This document shows positions 15,743 through 24,536 of a DNA stretch of 64,000 bases, in pieces. The notes beneath the pieces were generated by a model, which saw only the letters and a list, made by a program, of their open reading frames with translations, did no database searches and was not told where the DNA came from. Numbering within the stretch: the first letter of the stretch is position 1; each line of letters opens with the position of its first letter. This stretch comes from an uncultured Bacilli bacterium. Its GTDB lineage: Bacteria; Bacillota_I; Bacilli_A; RF39; UBA660. Made by a program: the position numbers and the translations under genes. Where the stretch lies: contig CAKOLH010000005.1 in NCBI GenBank assembly GCA_934096105.1, forward strand, positions 5,844 through 69,843, in the 5' to 3' direction.

Positions 15743-16690
15743 ATGTTAGATAATTATAAGTATGAACAACCTATATTGTATAATATTTTAAATAATTCTA
15801 TTATTAATAATAAGTTATCTCATGCTTATTTATTTGATTCTAATGGTAATAGCGATGTCTATGATATAGTTTTATCTTTTACTAAAATGATTATTACTTC
15901 TAATATTACAGATGAAAATGAAAAAAATAATATTTGCATGCGAATTGATGATGGAAATTATGTTGATGTTAAGATTATTGAACCTGATGGTATGTGGATA
16001 AAAAAAGATCAACTTTTGGATTTACAAAGTGAATTTAGTAAGAAATCTATTGAAGGCAGTAAAAAGGTTTATATTATTAAGTCTGCAGATAAAATGAATA
16101 TTCAAACTGCTAATTCTATACTTAAGTTTTTAGAGGAGCCTATTGATGAGATAATTGCTATATTAATTGTTGATAATATTAACTTGATGTTACCTACGAT
16201 TATATCTAGGTGTCAGGTTATTAAATTAAATAAAAAAACTTTGTCTTCAAATAGTATTGATAATTTTTCGGCATATTTTTATCAATCCAGATATGCTTTA
16301 CTTACTGAAAATGAAAAAAGAGAATTAATTGAATCTGTAATTAATTTCATTTATTATATAGAGAATAATGGTATTGATACTCTTATTTATACAAAAAAAA
16401 TGTGGCATAGCATTTTTAAAGATAGAGATTTGTGTATATTGGCAGTTAATCTTTGTATTTATTTTTATTATGATGTTATTAAATATAAATGTGATTTAAA
16501 TAATTATTTTTATGGGGACAAGCTATCTAAAATTAGTTTTGTTTCTGAAAATAACGATTATGAAAAGCTAATTAAAAAAATTCAAATATTAGATAGAACA
16601 GAAAATTATTTAAAAAGAAATTTAAATATAAATTTACTTATTGATAAAATGATTATAGATATGTGTGGTGATGATTATGAAAATAGCTAG
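15743..16690 (+). CDS. holB: DNA polymerase III delta' subunit
   Basis: This 315-residue clamp-loader subunit partners DnaX. The start at ATG 15743 has AAGGAGAG 7 bases upstream; a longer frame reaching into the bofA-like gene is ignored. Seen: LSHAYLFDSNG in place of a functional Walker A (degenerate, which is common in delta'), VYIIKSADKMNIQTANSILKFLEEP (Walker B-like region) and the arginine-finger motif IISRCQVIKL. The zinc-binding cysteines of DnaX are absent, as in many firmicute delta' proteins. Its last bases overlap the start of ricT. Confidence 0.93.
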   Translation: MLDNYKYEQPILYNILNNSIINNKLSHAYLFDSNGNSDVYDIVLSFTKMIITSNITDENEKNNICMRIDDGNYVDVKIIEPDGMWIKKDQLLDLQSEFSKKSIEGSKKVYIIKSADKMNIQTANSILKFLEEPIDEIIAILIVDNINLMLPTIISRCQVIKLNKKTLSSNSIDNFSAYFYQSRYALLTENEKRELIESVINFIYYIENNGIDTLIYTKKMWHSIFKDRDLCILAVNLCIYFYYDVIKYKCDLNNYFYGDKLSKISFVSENNDYEKLIKKIQILDRTENYLKRNLNINLLIDKMIIDMCGDDYENS

Positions 16691-17450
16691 TGTTAAAATT
16701 AATAATTTTGCTAAAACTTTATATTATGATTGTAATAATCTTAATTTAAAGAAAAATTTGACTGTAATTGTTAATACAGAAAGAGGACTTGAATTTGGTA
16801 CTGTTGTTGATTTTCTTGATGTTGATGATGGTAATTATGAAAAAGTTGTTAGAATTGCTACTAAAAAGGATTATTTGCAACATTTGAAAAATATTAATGA
16901 AGCTAAACTAGCACTTGATAAATGCCGTGAACTTGCTGAAAAAAATGGTTTGAAAATGGTTATTATAGATGCAACTTATAATTTTGATAAAAGTCAACTT
17001 TTGTTTAGATTTTTAGCAGATGAAAGAATTGATTTTAGGAATTTAGCTAGGGAGTTGGGTTCTAGGCTTAAAACTAGAATTGAACTAAGACAGATAGGAA
17101 TTAGGGATAAAGCAAAGGAGATTGGCGGCATTGGTCCTTGTGGAAGACATTTATGTTGTAGTACTTTTCTTACTAGTTTTGATGCGGTATCAATTAGTAT
17201 GGCTAAAAATCAAGGCCTTGCTTTAAATCCTACAAAAATTAATGGTGTTTGTGGAAGGCTCCTTTGTTGTTTAAACTATGAAAATGAGCTGTATACTGAA
17301 CTAAAAAAAGATGTTTTAGATGTTGGCAAAAAAACGTTTATTAATGGTAAGGAAGGAAAAGTTATTTCATCTGAACCTTTGTTAGGTAAATATAAGGTAC
17401 TTATTGATGATGAAATAATTGAGATTGATGTAAATGATAGTAAAAAATAA
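16677..17450 (+). CDS. ricT: RicT/YaaT, PSP1-domain protein
   Basis: This 257-residue protein has a PSP1 domain and two conserved cysteine clusters, CGRHLCC (near residue 155) and CGRLLCC (near 198), typical of RicT. In B. subtilis the RicA-RicF-RicT complex carries [4Fe-4S] clusters, affects RNase Y-dependent mRNA processing and promotes sporulation, competence and biofilm formation. It sits after holB as in Bacillus. ATG 16677 follows GGTG inside the holB end; GTG or ATG codons 6-12 bases upstream are alternatives. Confidence 0.93.
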   Translation: MKIASVKINNFAKTLYYDCNNLNLKKNLTVIVNTERGLEFGTVVDFLDVDDGNYEKVVRIATKKDYLQHLKNINEAKLALDKCRELAEKNGLKMVIIDATYNFDKSQLLFRFLADERIDFRNLARELGSRLKTRIELRQIGIRDKAKEIGGIGPCGRHLCCSTFLTSFDAVSISMAKNQGLALNPTKINGVCGRLLCCLNYENELYTELKKDVLDVGKKTFINGKEGKVISSEPLLGKYKVLIDDEIIEIDVNDSKK

Positions 17451-18156
17451 TTTATTAAATTATAGTAACGCCTATATTTATCAGGATACAGAATATTTTA
17501 AAATGTCTCTTGATAGTCTTTTACTTGCAAAATTTGTAACTATTAATATGCGTGATAAAAATATAATTGATTTGGCTACTGGTAACGCCCCAATACCAAT
17601 GCTTTTAACTTATAGAACTAAAGCTCATATATGTGGCGTTGAAATACAAAAAGAGATATACAATCTTGCTATTTTATCTATTAAAGAAAATAAAATGACA
17701 CAACAAATTAGTTTAATAAACGATGATGTTAATAACATTACTGATTATTTTAAACCTGATACATTTGATGTTGTTACTTGTAATCCACCTTATTTTAAAA
17801 CTAATAACATTTTATTTGAAAATAATAATATTATTAAAGCATCTGCAAGACATGAAAAACTATTAACTTTAGAGGATGTTTTAAGAGTTAGTAAATATCT
17901 TTTGAAAAATAATGGTAGACTTGCTATGGTTCATAGGACTGAAAGATTAATGGAAATTCTATCTCTTATGAAAAAGTATAACATTGAACCTAAAAAGATT
18001 AGATTTGTTTATCCTGATAATGCGAAAAATAGTGATTTGGTTTTAATTGAAGGTACTTTAAATGGTAAAAGTGGTGTTAAAATTATGAATCCTTTGTTTG
18101 TTTATGATAAAAAAGATGTTTATTCTAAAGAAGTAAAGGATATGTTTGGAGAGTGA
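17434..18156 (+). CDS. trmN6: tRNA1(Val) adenine(37)-N6-methyltransferase-type enzyme
   Basis: This 240-residue SAM-dependent methyltransferase shows motif I NIIDLATGNAPIPML near residue 45 and the N6-adenine motif CNPPYFK near 115. SLDSLLLAKF near 25 is typical of YabB/TrmN6. Its start overlaps the ricT end by 17 bases, so they are translationally coupled. It is followed by rsmI, the same order as in Bacillus apart from the missing yabA and yazA. The exact tRNA target is inferred from family membership. Confidence 0.9.
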   Translation: MIVKNNLLNYSNAYIYQDTEYFKMSLDSLLLAKFVTINMRDKNIIDLATGNAPIPMLLTYRTKAHICGVEIQKEIYNLAILSIKENKMTQQISLINDDVNNITDYFKPDTFDVVTCNPPYFKTNNILFENNNIIKASARHEKLLTLEDVLRVSKYLLKNNGRLAMVHRTERLMEILSLMKKYNIEPKKIRFVYPDNAKNSDLVLIEGTLNGKSGVKIMNPLFVYDKKDVYSKEVKDMFGE

Positions 18157-18161
18157 GTTTT

Positions 18162-19001
18162 ATGATACAAAATAGTTATGATGAAAATCCAACTTTATAT
18201 TTGATATCTACTCCTATTGGAAATTTAGAGGATATGACTTATAGGAGTGTTAAAATATTAGAAGAAGTTAGTGCTGTTTTTTCAGAAGATACAAGAGTAA
18301 CTCTTAATTTACTTACTCATTATGGTATTAGTAAGAAATTGATAGCTCTTCATGAACATAATGAAGATACTGCTAAAGAGAAGGTACTCGAACATCTTAA
18401 AAATGGCGATAATGTTGCTTTGGTTACTGATAGAGGTACTCCAATAATTAGTGATCCTGGATATAAAACGGTAAAATATGTTAGTGATAATGGTTATAAT
18501 GTTGTTGCACTTCCTGGGGCTACTGCATTTGTTCCAGCACTTATTACTTCTGGTATTGCACCACAACCATTTTTATTTTATGGATTTCTTGATAGCAAGG
18601 ATAGTATTAGAAAAAAAGAATTAGAGTTTTTATCAGATGAAGAAGAAACTATGATTTTTTATGAGGCACCTCATAGAATTATGAAAACTTTGAATATGAT
18701 GCTTAATATATTTGGTGATAGAGATATTAGTATATCTAGAGAAATTACTAAAAAGTTTGAAACTATTTATCGTGGAAAAATTAGTAATGTAATTAATCTT
18801 GTTCCTGAAAAAGGGGAGTTTGTTATTGTTGTTAGCGGTATGAAAGAAAGAAAAACAGATGATACTATTAGTGTTCGCGATGCTGTAAATAATTATATTA
18901 GTGCTGGATTTGATGTAATGACTTCAATTAAAAAAGTTGCTAAAGATAGAGGACTTGCTAAAAATGTTATTTATAAAGAGTATCATCGGGAGGATAAATA
19001 A
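18162..19001 (+). CDS. rsmI: 16S rRNA (cytidine(1402)-2'-O)-methyltransferase RsmI
   Basis: This 279-residue tetrapyrrole-methylase-fold protein methylates C1402 in the ribosomal P site. Motifs: LYLISTPIGNLEDMTYRS near the N-terminus, EDTRVT, then VALVTDRGTPIISDPGY and VVALPGATAFVPALI, the hallmark loops of RsmI. ATG 18162 is preferred over GTG 18153 because GGAGAG sits 8 bases before it. It overlaps pth by one base (TAATG). Confidence 0.96.
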   Translation: MIQNSYDENPTLYLISTPIGNLEDMTYRSVKILEEVSAVFSEDTRVTLNLLTHYGISKKLIALHEHNEDTAKEKVLEHLKNGDNVALVTDRGTPIISDPGYKTVKYVSDNGYNVVALPGATAFVPALITSGIAPQPFLFYGFLDSKDSIRKKELEFLSDEEETMIFYEAPHRIMKTLNMMLNIFGDRDISISREITKKFETIYRGKISNVINLVPEKGEFVIVVSGMKERKTDDTISVRDAVNNYISAGFDVMTSIKKVAKDRGLAKNVIYKEYHREDK

Positions 19002-19570
19002 TGAAGTTAATTGTGGGACTAGGTAATCCTGGAAAGGAATACGATAAGACTAGACATAACATTGGGTTTAATGTTCTTGATTTATTAGCGAATAAGTATA
19101 ATATTACATTTAGTGAAAATAAGAAATTTAATGCTCTTGAGGCTAGTTTTAATTTGATGGGAGAAAAAATTATTTTGGTAAAGCCACTTACTTTTATGAA
19201 TTTATCTGGTGATAGTGTAATTAAGTATATGAATTATTATGATATTAAAATTAATGATCTTTTGGTTATTCATGATGATTTAGATATGGAACTTGGTAAA
19301 ATTAGAATTGTTTTTGATAGTTCTAGTGGTGGCCATAATGGAATTAAAAGTATCATTAATAATTTGAATAGTCAGAAATTTACTAGATTAAAAATTGGTA
19401 TTTCTCATAATAAAAATATTGATACTAAGGATTATGTACTTGGTAAATTTAAAGATGATGATTGGAAAATTTTAACTGATTCCTATGATAAGGTACTTGA
19501 TATAGTGGAAAATTTTATTAGTAAAGATACTAATACTTTAAAACAAATTTATAGTAATAAAAATAATTAG
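19001..19570 (+). CDS. pth: Peptidyl-tRNA hydrolase
   Basis: At 189 residues this is the normal length. It frees tRNA from peptidyl-tRNA that drops off ribosomes. Catalytic residues are visible: GLGNPGKEYDKTRHNIGF contains the essential His20-equivalent and Asn; VIHDDLDMELGKIR holds the catalytic Asp; SGGHNGIKSI is the substrate loop. Its stop is followed by a modest terminator and then mfd, the pth-mfd order of Bacillus. Confidence 0.97.
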   Translation: MKLIVGLGNPGKEYDKTRHNIGFNVLDLLANKYNITFSENKKFNALEASFNLMGEKIILVKPLTFMNLSGDSVIKYMNYYDIKINDLLVIHDDLDMELGKIRIVFDSSSGGHNGIKSIINNLNSQKFTRLKIGISHNKNIDTKDYVLGKFKDDDWKILTDSYDKVLDIVENFISKDTNTLKQIYSNKNN

Positions 19571-19580
19571 ATATAAAATG

Positions 19581-19604
19581 AGATACAATATTTTTGTATC
19601 TTTT
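19581..19604 (+). terminator. Probable weak terminator between pth and mfd
   Basis: AGATACAA / TTGTATCT stem with 5-base loop, then four T. It is close to the mfd ribosome site, so partial read-through is likely. Confidence 0.5.
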
Positions 19605-19624
19605 AGTATTGGAGGTGAGAATAT

Positions 19625-22600
19625 ATGAAGTTTTTTGATAATTTATTTGATGTTAATAATAGAGATGAACAACTAGTTACTGGTTTAAATAAAGAACTTA
19701 ATAGTGTTTATACTTATGACTATTTTAACAAATATAATAATAATATTTTACTTGTTACTAATTCTTTATATGAGGCTAATGATTTATATAATAGATTATC
19801 TAATTATACTGATAGAGTATTATTTTTTCCTATGGATGACTTTATGACTAGTGAGGCTTCGATTATCAGTCCTGAACTTATGATTGAAAGATTAAATACT
19901 TTGAATAAACTTGTTAATAATGATAGGTATATTGTTGTAACTAATTTGATGGGCTTACTTAGATATCTTCCTAATAGGTCTTTATATAAGGGTAAAATTA
20001 TTAATTTGAACGTTAATGAAGATGTAAATAGGGAAGTGTTAATTAACAATTTAATTGACTTAGGTTATGATAGAGTACCACTTGTTACTAAAACTGGTGA
20101 GGTGGCTATTAGAGGATATGTAATTGATATATTTCCTATGGAAACTGATAGTCCTATTAGAATAGAGTTTTGGGGAGATACTATTGATAGTATTAAATAT
20201 TTTGATTTGGATAGTCAGATTTCTAGTGATAGTATTAATACTATTTCTATATATCCTTTTACGGAATTTTTACTTGATAACAAGTTAGATGTTGACAGTA
20301 AAATGCGTAAGCAGAAATATTTATCACATTATTCTAAAGATATTCAAGGTATATGGAATTATTTAGATAACTGTACTCTTATATATTATGATTATAACCA
20401 AATTATATCGGCTTATAGATTACTTAGAGAGAGTATTATTAATTATGATAAAGAAATAAAAGATTCTATTAAAACTGATTATATGTTTGATATTTCTGAT
20501 GTTAAATATAATAATATTATTTATATGTTAGAGTTTGATAATATTCTTGATTTAAATATTAAATGTAAAAATAATTATTTATCTAATAACATTGATAATT
20601 ATCATGGTGATTTTGAAAAGATTAAAACAAGTCTTTTTAAATATATAACTGGTGGTAAGACTGTTATTATGTGTATCGATAATAAAGACGTTGCTAAGAG
20701 AGTTATCACTTATTTAGATATTATGGATGATGTTGTGCTAACTAGAGAGAATGAAATTATTAAGAATAAGATTAATATTATTAATAAATATATTATAAGT
20801 GGATTTATATATGATAATTATGTTGTTATTTCTTCAAATGATTTATTTGGCAAGATAGAAGAAAAGAAGAAAGTTAAAAATAAGTATAAAGTTGGTACTA
20901 AGATTAGTAATATTAATAACTTAGAGAAGGGTGATTATATTGTTCATATTGATCATGGTATTGGACAATATGTTGAATTATGTACTTTATCTAAGAATGG
21001 TTTGAAAAAGGATTATATTAAACTTTTATATGCTGATGGTGATGTTTTATATTTACCAGTAGAAAAGATTGATAAAATTACTAAGTTTACTGGTAGAGAA
21101 GGGGCTATTGTAAGACTTGATAAGTTGGGTACTGATTCTTGGAATAAGAAGAAGGCTAGGGTTAGAAGTAAACTAGAGAATATAGCGGGTGATTTAATTA
21201 GAGTGTCTGCTGAAAGAGAAAATTCTAAAGGTTTTGCTTTTAGTCCTGATGATGAAGAACAAATATTATTTGAAAGTAAGTTTAAATATACTGCTACTGC
21301 TGATCAGGAAAGGGCTATAGGAATTATTAAACATGAAATGGAAAAGGATAAACCTATGGATATGCTTTTATGTGGTGATGTTGGATATGGTAAAACAGAG
21401 GTAGCTTTTAGGGCAATATTTAAGGCTGTTAATGATGGTAAACAAGTTGCTTATTTATGTCCTACAACTATTCTTTCTAGTCAGCAATATAATTCTGCAT
21501 TAGACAGGTTTGCTGATTTTCCAATTAATATTGCATTACTTAATAGATTTACTTCTGTTAAAGAGCAAAATGCTATTTTTAAGAACTTAAAGGAAGGTAA
21601 AATTGATATTTTATTTGGTACACATAAACTTCTTAATGATAAAGTGGATTTTAAAGACTTGGGATTACTTATTATTGATGAAGAACAGAGATTTGGTGTT
21701 GTACATAAAGAGAAAGTTAAGAAATATAAGAGTAGTATTGATGTTTTAACTCTTAGTGCTACTCCTATTCCTAGAACTCTTCAAATGTCTATGTCTGGTA
21801 TTAGAGGACTTGCTCTTATTGAGACTCCTCCAGAGAAGCGAAGACCAATACAGACTTATGTAATGCCTGAGAGTGTAAATATTATTAAAGATGCTATTTA
21901 TAAAGAATTATCTAGAAATGGTCAAGTGTTTATGCTTTATAATAGTGTTGAAAAAATAGATAGTAAACTTGAAGAGATACATAAATTGGTACCAGAGGCT
22001 AATATTAGATATGCTCATGGTAGAATGACTAAGGTTGAACTTGAGAATATTATGATTGACTTTACTAATCATAAGTTTGATATATTACTTTGTACAACAA
22101 TTATTGAAACTGGTATTGATATTCCTAATGTTAATACTTTGATTGTTTTGGATGCTGATAATTTTGGTTTATCACAGTTATATCAAATTAGAGGTAGAAT
22201 TGGTCGTAGTGATAGAATTGGCTATGCTTATCTTATGTATAATGGTAAAAAAGAACTTAATGATTTAGCAGTTAAAAGACTTAATACTATAAAAGAGTTT
22301 ACTGAACTTGGTAGTGGTTTTAAGATAGCTATGAGAGATTTATCTATTAGAGGAGCAGGAGATATTCTTGGTAGTGAACAATCTGGTTTTATTGATAGTA
22401 TTGGTATTGATTTGTATTTGAAGATGTTAAAAGAAGAAGTAGATAAACTTAAAGGTATTAAGATAGAAGGAGAAAAAGATGAAAGTTCTAAACCTCTTAT
22501 TGAGGTTGAAACGCATATTTCTAATGAATATGCTCCTGATGATGAAATTAAACTTGAAGTTCATAAATTAATTAATAATATTAATTCTGAGGAAGACATT

Positions 22601-22942
22601 GATAATTTGTGTACAGTACTTAGAGATAGATTTGGTAAAGTTACTGATGAAATGATTATTTATATGCATGAAGAATTGTTTGAGAAACAGGCTAAGTCTC
22701 TTAATATTAAGGAAACTAAGCAAACTAAGAATTATGTTGAGATAGTTCTTCCACAGTATTTGTCTAAGCAAATTGATGGAGAAAAGTTATTTTTTACGGC
22801 ATATGAGATATCTAAATATTTTAGATTTTCTTATAGTAATAATCAGATTCATATTTACTTAGATACTATTAAGTTAGATAAACATTTTGTTTATTATTTG
22901 AATGATTTACTTAATATTATTATTAAAGATATTAAGAAATAA
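19625..22942 (+). CDS. mfd: Transcription-repair coupling factor Mfd
   Basis: This 1105-residue DNA translocase removes stalled RNA polymerase and recruits UvrA. Order of domains: a UvrB-like N-terminal module (to about 350), the CarD-like polymerase-interaction domain LEKGDYIVHIDHGIGQYV near 435, then a RecG-like SF2 motor with Walker A GDVGYGKT near 583, IIDEEQRFG (DEEQ box), LSATPIPRTLQ and RGRIGRSDRIGYAY. The C-terminal TRCF domain that masks UvrA binding follows. GGAGGTG precedes the ATG. Length is slightly under the usual 1150-1180. Confidence 0.97.
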   Translation: MKFFDNLFDVNNRDEQLVTGLNKELNSVYTYDYFNKYNNNILLVTNSLYEANDLYNRLSNYTDRVLFFPMDDFMTSEASIISPELMIERLNTLNKLVNNDRYIVVTNLMGLLRYLPNRSLYKGKIINLNVNEDVNREVLINNLIDLGYDRVPLVTKTGEVAIRGYVIDIFPMETDSPIRIEFWGDTIDSIKYFDLDSQISSDSINTISIYPFTEFLLDNKLDVDSKMRKQKYLSHYSKDIQGIWNYLDNCTLIYYDYNQIISAYRLLRESIINYDKEIKDSIKTDYMFDISDVKYNNIIYMLEFDNILDLNIKCKNNYLSNNIDNYHGDFEKIKTSLFKYITGGKTVIMCIDNKDVAKRVITYLDIMDDVVLTRENEIIKNKINIINKYIISGFIYDNYVVISSNDLFGKIEEKKKVKNKYKVGTKISNINNLEKGDYIVHIDHGIGQYVELCTLSKNGLKKDYIKLLYADGDVLYLPVEKIDKITKFTGREGAIVRLDKLGTDSWNKKKARVRSKLENIAGDLIRVSAERENSKGFAFSPDDEEQILFESKFKYTATADQERAIGIIKHEMEKDKPMDMLLCGDVGYGKTEVAFRAIFKAVNDGKQVAYLCPTTILSSQQYNSALDRFADFPINIALLNRFTSVKEQNAIFKNLKEGKIDILFGTHKLLNDKVDFKDLGLLIIDEEQRFGVVHKEKVKKYKSSIDVLTLSATPIPRTLQMSMSGIRGLALIETPPEKRRPIQTYVMPESVNIIKDAIYKELSRNGQVFMLYNSVEKIDSKLEEIHKLVPEANIRYAHGRMTKVELENIMIDFTNHKFDILLCTTIIETGIDIPNVNTLIVLDADNFGLSQLYQIRGRIGRSDRIGYAYLMYNGKKELNDLAVKRLNTIKEFTELGSGFKIAMRDLSIRGAGDILGSEQSGFIDSIGIDLYLKMLKEEVDKLKGIKIEGEKDESSKPLIEVETHISNEYAPDDEIKLEVHKLINNINSEEDIDNLCTVLRDRFGKVTDEMIIYMHEELFEKQAKSLNIKETKQTKNYVEIVLPQYLSKQIDGEKLFFTAYEISKYFRFSYSNNQIHIYLDTIKLDKHFVYYLNDLLNIIIKDIKK

Positions 22943-22965
22943 AGTTAAATATTTTATTTCTTTTT
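22934..22965 (+). terminator. Intrinsic terminator overlapping the mfd stop codon
   Basis: AAGAAATAAA pairs with TTTATTTCTT, followed by T's. Confidence 0.7.
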
Positions 22966-23025
22966 GTTTACTTGTATAATTATTTATTTATTTGACAAAA
23001 TATTAAAGAAGGTATAGGTGAATAT

Positions 23026-23556
23026 ATGAAAACAACTGGAGTTATAAGAAGAATTGATGAACTTGGTAGAATTGTTATACCAAAAGAAATTAGAAAGAGT
23101 TTAAGAATTAAAAATGGTGAAAGTTTAGAAGTTTATTTGGATGGTGATAGTATTATATTAAAGAAATTTTCACAAATTGAAAGTTTAGAGAGTATTTCTG
23201 TTGATTATGTAGAGGCATTTAATCAAATTATTAAACATAATATTATTGTTACTGATAGAGATAAAGTGGTTGCTGTTAGTGGCCCTTTGAAGAAGAAGTA
23301 TTTGGGTAAAAATATTAATGAATTTACTGAACGTTCTATTGAAAGAAGGGATTCTTTTTCTGAAAAGCAAAAGAAGGAGTTTAAAATTATTGAAGATGAA
23401 GAAGATGTTGGTTATTATACTTTTGCTTCGATTGTTAATAATGGTGATGCTATTGGTAGTGTAATATTGATATCTTTAGATACTCCTTTGTCTGATACTG
23501 AAGATAAACTAGCTATTGTTTTATCTAATTTACTTAGTAAACAATTTATTGATTAA
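23026..23556 (+). CDS. spoVT: SpoVT/AbrB-family transcription regulator
   Basis: This 176-residue protein has an N-terminal AbrB swapped-hairpin DNA-binding domain (TGVIRRIDELGRIVIPKEIR, residues 3-22) and a C-terminal GAF-like domain (about 55-176), the SpoVT architecture; AbrB itself is only about 95 residues. SpoVT tunes sigma-G genes in the forespore of Bacillus and sporulation in clostridia. As in B. subtilis it lies directly after mfd. A TTGACA element occurs at 22992. Homology is clear; the regulon is inferred. Confidence 0.92.
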   Translation: MKTTGVIRRIDELGRIVIPKEIRKSLRIKNGESLEVYLDGDSIILKKFSQIESLESISVDYVEAFNQIIKHNIIVTDRDKVVAVSGPLKKKYLGKNINEFTERSIERRDSFSEKQKKEFKIIEDEEDVGYYTFASIVNNGDAIGSVILISLDTPLSDTEDKLAIVLSNLLSKQFID

Positions 23557-23568
23557 TTTATTTATGTT

Positions 23569-23665
23569 CACTAGTAAGCCTTATGTATAAGTCTTACTAG
23601 TGTTATTTTTAGCCTGTAGTCTAAAAATAATGTACCAACCGTACATATTATATATAAGCAGGTTA
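23569..23665 (-). repeat. Tandem-hairpin intergenic element, copy 2 (minus strand)
   Basis: Read on the minus strand: the block GCTTATATATAATATGTA leads to hairpin 1 with arms TTATTTTTAG / CTAAAAATAA (plus 23603-23630) and adjacent hairpin 2 with arms CACTAGTAAG / CTTACTAGTG (plus 23569-23602). Both stems are perfect 10-bp pairs, and both loops begin AC and end GG. An AACATAAATAAAT tail follows. Same order as the copies at 4524, 36472 and 43300 but in opposite orientation. Confidence 0.75.
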
Positions 23666-23713
23666 TATATATTAAGAAATTAATTTTAGTAGTTATATAA
23701 TATGAAATGCTTT

Positions 23714-23785
23714 AATACTGAGACTTTAGGCTCAGTATTGCTTAGAGAGACCTTATGCTCTCTAAGAAAAAAATAATAAATAATA
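23714..23785 (+). repeat. Tandem-hairpin intergenic element, divergent copy 3
   Basis: Two perfect 9-bp hairpins: AATACTGAG / CTCAGTATT (loop ACTTTAGG) and CTTAGAGAG / CTCTCTAAG (loop ACCTTATG), then an A-rich AATAATAAATAA tail. The upstream conserved block is only weakly recognisable. Confidence 0.6.
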
Positions 23786-23786
23786 C

Positions 23787-23815
23787 TTGAAAATATATCT
23801 ATTGTATGATAAAAT
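23787..23815 (+). promoter_or_regulatory. Promoter of the T-box leader
   Basis: TTGAAA (23787-23792), 17 bp spacer, TAAAAT (23810-23815). Confidence 0.6.
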
Positions 23816-23821
23816 ACTTTG

Positions 23822-24036
23822 TGTAAAGCGAAGAAGGAAAGAGTATTAGTAATATTTATAGAGAGTCTATGTTTGGTGGAAATAGATAAGAAAAGCTATT
23901 ATAAATGGTTCTGGAGCAGTTATATCTAATAGGTATAAACGGTTGTTACGTTATAACTTAATGAGTGTATATATTATAAAATAAGGTGGTACCGCGGAAT
24001 ATTTTTCGTCCTTTGGTTAGCCTTATTTTTTTATTT
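23822..24036 (+). promoter_or_regulatory. T-box riboswitch, probably tRNA-Met responsive
   Basis: The T-box sequence AAGGTGGTACCGCG (23983-23996) is followed by a terminator whose arms AATAAGG / CCTTATT (to about 24030) end in a T-run. Upstream is a stem-I-like segment with AGAGAGTC and GGTGGAAAT. An ATG at 23905-23907 in the 3' side of stem I is a plausible Met specifier, matching metG downstream. T-boxes sense uncharged tRNA and allow read-through when it is scarce. The specifier assignment was made by eye without a full fold. Confidence 0.9.
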
Positions 24037-24050
24037 TATGGAGGTATGTA

Positions 24051-24536
24051 ATGAGAAAATTTGAAAAAATAAATAAAGATAATTTTTTGAATAGTGTTCC
24101 TAATGGTAATTATGAAGATATTATATTACCAAAGAGAAGTACTAAAAATAGTGCTGGGTATGACTTTTATTCTCTATATGATATAACTATTAAACCTAAT
24201 GAAAGGGTAGTTATTCCAACTGGTATTAAGGTTTGTATGAATGAACAAGAATTTTTAGGAATATATATTCGTAGTAGTTTAGGTTTTAAATATAATATTC
24301 GGATGTGTAATCAGGTTGGTATAATCGATGCTGATTATTATAATAATAAAGATAATGAAGGACATATTTTTGTATGTTTACAAAATGAAAGTGATAAAGA
24401 AGTGGTAATTAAAAAAGGTGATAGATTTGTACAGGGTATATTTATGCCATATTTAATTACTGATGATGATGATGCTACTGATACGAGAAATGGTGGTATT
24501 GGTAGTACAAATGAAGGAGAAGATAATAATGAATAA
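24051..24536 (+). CDS. dut: dUTP diphosphatase (dUTPase)
   Basis: This 161-residue trimeric-type dUTPase hydrolyses dUTP to dUMP, keeping uracil out of DNA. All five family motifs appear in order: NSAGYDFYS (I), RSSLGF (II), QVGIIDADYYNN (III), KGDRFVQG (IV) and RNGGIGSTNEG (V). In motif III Tyr is retained and the usual DYRG is DYYN. It lies between the T-box and metG and overlaps metG by 8 bases, so it is inferred to be under methionyl-tRNA control, an odd partner for that regulation. Confidence 0.9.
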   Translation: MRKFEKINKDNFLNSVPNGNYEDIILPKRSTKNSAGYDFYSLYDITIKPNERVVIPTGIKVCMNEQEFLGIYIRSSLGFKYNIRMCNQVGIIDADYYNNKDNEGHIFVCLQNESDKEVVIKKGDRFVQGIFMPYLITDDDDATDTRNGGIGSTNEGEDNNE